Assembly (NCBI GenBank): GCA_030528525.1 | Contig: JAUMYT010000011.1 | Location: 1-64,000, forward strand | DNA: 64,000 nucleotides | Reading direction: 5' to 3' | From: Pasteurellaceae bacterium | GTDB taxonomy: Bacteria > Pseudomonadota > Gammaproteobacteria > Enterobacterales > Pasteurellaceae | Shown: piece after piece, positions 60,778 through 64,000 of the stretch | Layout: each line of letters starts with the position of its first letter | Position numbering within the stretch: position 1 is the first letter of the stretch | Position numbers and translations under genes: made by a program | Notes under the pieces: model-generated | The model's database searches: none | The model's input: the letters and a program-made list of their open reading frames with translations, nothing else | What the model was told of the DNA's origin: nothing

Positions 60778-62584
60778 ATGGCAATTCTTGACCAAGTTTG
60801 GCTAGATATTGCCCGTGAATTAAGCAGTGCGGAATACGGTGAGAAAGAAGCCGTTTATCAGCGTGCAGAGCAACTCACAGGCAAAACCCGTGCCACCATT
60901 GCCCGCCATATTCGCCGAGTCACTGGCGGCTCTGGGCGAAAAGTACGGGCGGATAAAGGCAAACATCAGTTGGAATTAGCCGAACTAGAGTTGATTTCGT
61001 CTTACTGGTTTCACAATAACCGTCAAACAGGCAAAACCTTAGCCAAGCTGGAAGATGTCCTGCAAATTCTCAGAGCGAACGGCAAAATTAAAGCAGAGTT
61101 TACCGATATGAACACAGGTGAAGTTAGACCTTATTCCAAGAATGCAGTGGAACGAGCCTTACGCAATGCGGATTTACACCCTGACCAACTACGTCGCCCG
61201 AAACCTGTGGTGCAGTTGCAATCACTTCACCCCAACCACGTTTGGCAGATTGACCCTTCGCTATGTGTGCTTTACTACCTTAAAGAGAATAGCGACGGGG
61301 GCAATGGGTTAAATGTGATGGAGAAAGAGCGGTTTTATAAAAATAAACCGTCCAATGTGAAATCGATTGAACCGCAACGGGTATGGCGATATGTGATTAC
61401 CAACCACGCCAGTGGGGTGATTTATGTGGAGTACGTTTACGGTGGGGAAACGGCAGAGAACATTAGCAACACCTTTATTAATGCGATACAACGCAAAAAA
61501 GATGAATTTCCGTTTTGTGGTGTGCCGAAAATTCTCACCTTTGACCGTGGTTCGGCGAATATGTCGAAGATGTTTATGCATTTGCTTCATCAACTTGATG
61601 TGAAAATGGATATTCCCACCGCAGGCAATGCCCGAGCTAAAGGGCAAGTAGAGAAAGGCAACGATATTGTCGAACGCCAATTTGAGAGCGGTTTACGTTT
61701 TCGTAATGTGCGGAATTTAGCCGAACTGAACGCCATGGCTTATCAGTGGATGGTAAAGTTTAACCAAACTGCCATTCATAGTCGCCACAAAATGAGCCGT
61801 TTTAAAGCGTGGAATAAGCTGATTCGTCCAGAGCATTTTATCAAACCGCCAAGCATTGAAATTTGTCGAGAGTTGCTCCTTTCTAAACTGGAAGAGCGAC
61901 AAGTTGGAAATTAAATTCGGTGGCAATCGCTACGATGTTCGCAACGTGCCAAATGTGAAAGTGGGTGAGAAAGTGATGGTTGGGAAAAATCCATACCGTC
62001 CGCACTGTGTGCAGGTGGAATGCTTCGAGCAGTATGTGGATGAAGACGGCAAAACCCAATTAAAACCTTACTGGGTAGTGTTAGAACCAGTTGAACTCAA
62101 CGAATTAGGCTTTAGGGTAGATACTGCTATTATCGGTCAAGAGTACAAAGCTCACGCTAAAACGACTTTTGAGAAAAACCTTGAGCGGGTTGAACAGTTG
62201 GCTTACGGCGTAACTGATGAGACAGAACTGAAAAAGGCGAAGAAATCGAATGCGGTGTTATTCAATGGAGGAATCAACCCATACAAATCGAATGAGGAAT
62301 ATCAATCGGTTACTTACTTACCAAAACAGGGCCAAGAACACGAACTCACCACTAACGCTCGCCGTGTGGAGCAAAAACCAATGAGTGTGGTGGAGTTTGC
62401 TAAGAGTGGTAAGGCGTGCTGGGGTGAGTTATGGACAGCACAATGCTATCAATTGGTGAATGGGAAATATCCGCAAGGCGTGCCACAAGCGGAAGCCGAG
62501 CGATTATTAAAACTGACCTTTGACGCATTTAAATCTGAATTTTTAGCACCGAACAAGCCCGCATTGAAGTTGCTTGCGGCTTAA
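60778..62584 (+). pseudogene. MuA-like DDE transposase, split by a frameshift near 61,900
   Basis: The first frame (378 residues) has an N-terminal HTH (LTGKTRATIARHIRRVTGGS), then the integrase core: HVWQIDPSLC (first Asp), ILTFDRGSANMS (second Asp), NARAKGQVEKGNDIVE (Glu). It ends at SKLEERQVGN-stop. The second frame resumes as LEIKFGGNRYDVRNVPNVKV, the C-terminal barrel domain, and ends at 62584. Deleting one base in CAAGTTGG gives ERQLEIKF and about 600 residues. The type is closer to the BcepMu/Tn552 group than to Mu itself. The truncated protein keeps the catalytic residues but lacks the domain that binds the ATPase partner. Confidence 0.75.
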
Positions 62585-62599
62585 TTAAGGAGACATTTT

Positions 62600-63772
62600 A
62601 TGTTGAAACTGAAAACAGAGTTGATTGCACGGGGGATTTCACTCCGTCGATTAGCCAAAATGATGCAAGTCTCTCACGCCACCATTGCTCAGTTGATTAA
62701 CCATAATCAGCGAGTGAAAGAGTGGGAGACGTTTGAAACGAATTTAGCAGCGAATTTGCAAAAAATCGGGATAAACCGACCGCTTGCAGAGCTGCTAGAA
62801 GAGGAAGCAGCAGGGGAAAGTTTGGCGACCGAGCCTGCCGCTTCCGCCCCCAACACCAAACAGAATGACACTGAGGACGACACTATGTTACTCGCAAAAC
62901 AGACTTTATTTCCAGATACCAGACGGCATTTTTTACTGCCTTTTGACCCTTTTTCCGCTGAAATCCGTTCGGCTGATGAGGTTTTCGCCACACCTGACAT
63001 TCGTTATGTGCGTGAAGCCCTGTTCCAAACCGCCAAACACGGTGGGTTTATGGCAGTCGTTGGTGAATCGGGGGCTGGCAAATCCACCTTACGCCGTGAT
63101 TTGATTGACCGTATCAATGCCGACAACGTACCAATTACCGTGATTGAGCCGTACATCATTGCGATGGAAGACAATGATGTGAAGGGAAAAACCCTGAAAG
63201 CGGCACATATTGCCGAGGCGATTATTTCCACCCTTGCCCCGCTGGAAAGCGTGAAACGCAGCCCCGAAGCCCGTTTCCGCCAGTTACACCGCATCTTAAA
63301 AGAGAGCTGTAAATCGGGTCAGAGCAATGTGTTAATCATTGAAGAAGCCCATAGCCTGCCAATTCCGACGCTGAAACACTTAAAACGTTTCTTTGAACTT
63401 GAAGACGGCTTCAAAAAACTGTTGAGCATTATTTTGATTGGTCAGCCTGAACTGAAACTCAAACTCTCCGAACAGAACACCGAAGTACGCGAAGTAGTAC
63501 AACGCTGTGAAGTGGTGGATTTAATGCCGTTAGATGCAGAGCTAGAAGGCTACGTGGCACATCTCTTAGCACGGGTAAACAAGAAAACCAGTGATCTGTT
63601 TGAAGAAGATACCTTCCTTGCCGTTCGCCAACGTTTAACCCGTGTCAGCCGTAATAAAAGTGCCAGCTTGCTCTATCCGCTTGCGGTGAATAACTTGCTA
63701 ACCGCCGCACTGAATACCGCCTTCACACTTGGTGTGCCGAAGGTGAATGCGGATGTCATTCACAATGTGTAG
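62600..63772 (+). CDS. MuB-like transposition ATPase
   Basis: The 390-residue protein has an N-terminal HTH (RGISLRRLAKMMQVSHATIA), a linker rich in Glu and Ala, and an AAA+ core: Walker A VVGESGAGKSTLRRDL (about residues 153-168), Walker B NVLIIEEAHSLP. This is target-capture and transposase-activating ATPase, partner of MuA. It begins 16 bases after the transposase gene. It is complete. Confidence 0.88.
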   Translation: MLKLKTELIARGISLRRLAKMMQVSHATIAQLINHNQRVKEWETFETNLAANLQKIGINRPLAELLEEEAAGESLATEPAASAPNTKQNDTEDDTMLLAKQTLFPDTRRHFLLPFDPFSAEIRSADEVFATPDIRYVREALFQTAKHGGFMAVVGESGAGKSTLRRDLIDRINADNVPITVIEPYIIAMEDNDVKGKTLKAAHIAEAIISTLAPLESVKRSPEARFRQLHRILKESCKSGQSNVLIIEEAHSLPIPTLKHLKRFFELEDGFKKLLSIILIGQPELKLKLSEQNTEVREVVQRCEVVDLMPLDAELEGYVAHLLARVNKKTSDLFEEDTFLAVRQRLTRVSRNKSASLLYPLAVNNLLTAALNTAFTLGVPKVNADVIHNV

Positions 63773-63780
63773 GAGCAAAT

Positions 63781-63861
63781 ATGATTATTTTGAAAATTGA
63801 ATATCGTGAAGACGGCATTTTCTTTGTACCCGTTAAAGATGAAAGCGAGGTGGAAAAATGA
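63781..63861 (+). CDS. 26-residue early peptide
   Basis: MIILKIEYREDGIFFVPVKD then ESEVEK. AGGAGC lies before the start; its stop overlaps the next ATG (ATGA). Typical tiny ORF of an early operon; could be a translation-coupling leader. Confidence 0.45.
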   Translation: MIILKIEYREDGIFFVPVKDESEVEK

Positions 63862-63926
63862 AATTTGCAAAATTTTTCGTGTATCTGACCGCTTGTATGC
63901 ATTACCCCCACAACCCGTGTAATTAA
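63858..63926 (+). CDS. 22-residue early peptide
   Basis: MKFAKFFVYLTACMHYPHNP, then CN. Overlaps the preceding peptide by four bases. Hydrophobic start. The DNA contains ACCGCTTGT, a DNA-uptake-like sequence. Weakly supported. Confidence 0.35.
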   Translation: MKFAKFFVYLTACMHYPHNPCN

Positions 63927-63937
63927 GGAGAAAAACA

Positions 63938-64000
63938 ATGAGTAAACAAGTTATTGATGGCAAAACTTACTGGCAAGATGCCCAAGGGCGGTTGATTGCG
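63938..64000 (+). CDS. DUF3164 protein, N-terminal part
   Basis: MSKQVIDGKTYWQDAQGRLI is the standard opening of the DUF3164 family, which follows MuB in the early region of Mu-like phages. It has GGAG nine bases upstream and runs off the window. Only 21 codons are visible. Confidence 0.75.
   Translation, partial: MSKQVIDGKTYWQDAQGRLIA

Noticed and set aside
1-64000. CRISPR arrays, tRNA or rRNA genes
   Set aside because: I saw no regularly spaced repeats of CRISPR size and no tRNA-like or rRNA sequence on either strand by reading; no scan could be run.

Overview
The window is almost entirely prophage DNA. Base composition and codon use look like a low-GC gammaproteobacterium, and copies of AAGTGCGGT and of CAAGCGGT-type sequences (the two Pasteurellaceae DNA-uptake families) are scattered through it, several inside terminator hairpins. 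I infer a Pasteurellaceae host, with Mannheimia, Bibersteinia or Actinobacillus more likely than Haemophilus, but no chromosomal housekeeping gene is present to fix the genus.

Region A (1 to about 16.7 kb, leftward) is the late region of a tailed phage: tail fibre (partial), a frameshifted structural gene, two small structural proteins, an N4-gp56-type major capsid protein, scaffold, a Rha-type regulator, a very large polyvalent protein split by a G7 tract, and a portal gene that lacks its N-terminus and is frameshifted at a CAAG tetranucleotide tract. A HigBA module sits inside it on the other strand. Region B (16.8 to about 29.25 kb) is a lambdoid early and immunity region: leftward cro, cII-like, replication O and DnaB genes, a rightward CI-type repressor, an operator-covered second promoter at 26.2 kb (pL equivalent) with a BoxA and structured-RNA element, two HicAB modules, a protein kinase plus PP2C phosphatase pair behind a near-ideal CRP-dependent promoter, and two KilA-N genes each preceded by an attenuator-like hairpin set and a C4-like antisense RNA. 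A and B may be one degraded prophage, because the leftward early operon points at the leftward late genes; that is inference.

Region C (about 29.25 kb to beyond 64 kb) is a Mu-related transposable prophage with a siphovirus-type tail, inserted in the second kilA-N gene. It is organised divergently from a repressor at 58.6-59.0 kb. Early genes (Ner-like, a HTH protein, MuA-like transposase, MuB-like ATPase, DUF3164) run right. Late genes (holin, transglycosylase, Rz/Rz1, gp25-gp29-like packaging, MuF with a nuclease-like tail, protease/scaffold, capsid, tail tube, tape measure, tail tip) run left and end in a com-like gene and a DNA cytosine methylase whose start codon is locked in a stem-loop, as in the com-mom operon of Mu. 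Between holin and repressor lies an accessory block containing a pair that resembles lambda RexA and RexB.

Many genes carry single disabling lesions (six frameshifts and three in-frame stops), several of which look like loss of one G in a G run, so either these prophages are decaying or some lesions are sequencing errors. The most interesting items are the paired C4-like RNAs with copy-specific antisense pairing, the CRP-linked kinase/phosphatase pair, the com-controlled methylase, and the Rex-like accessory block.
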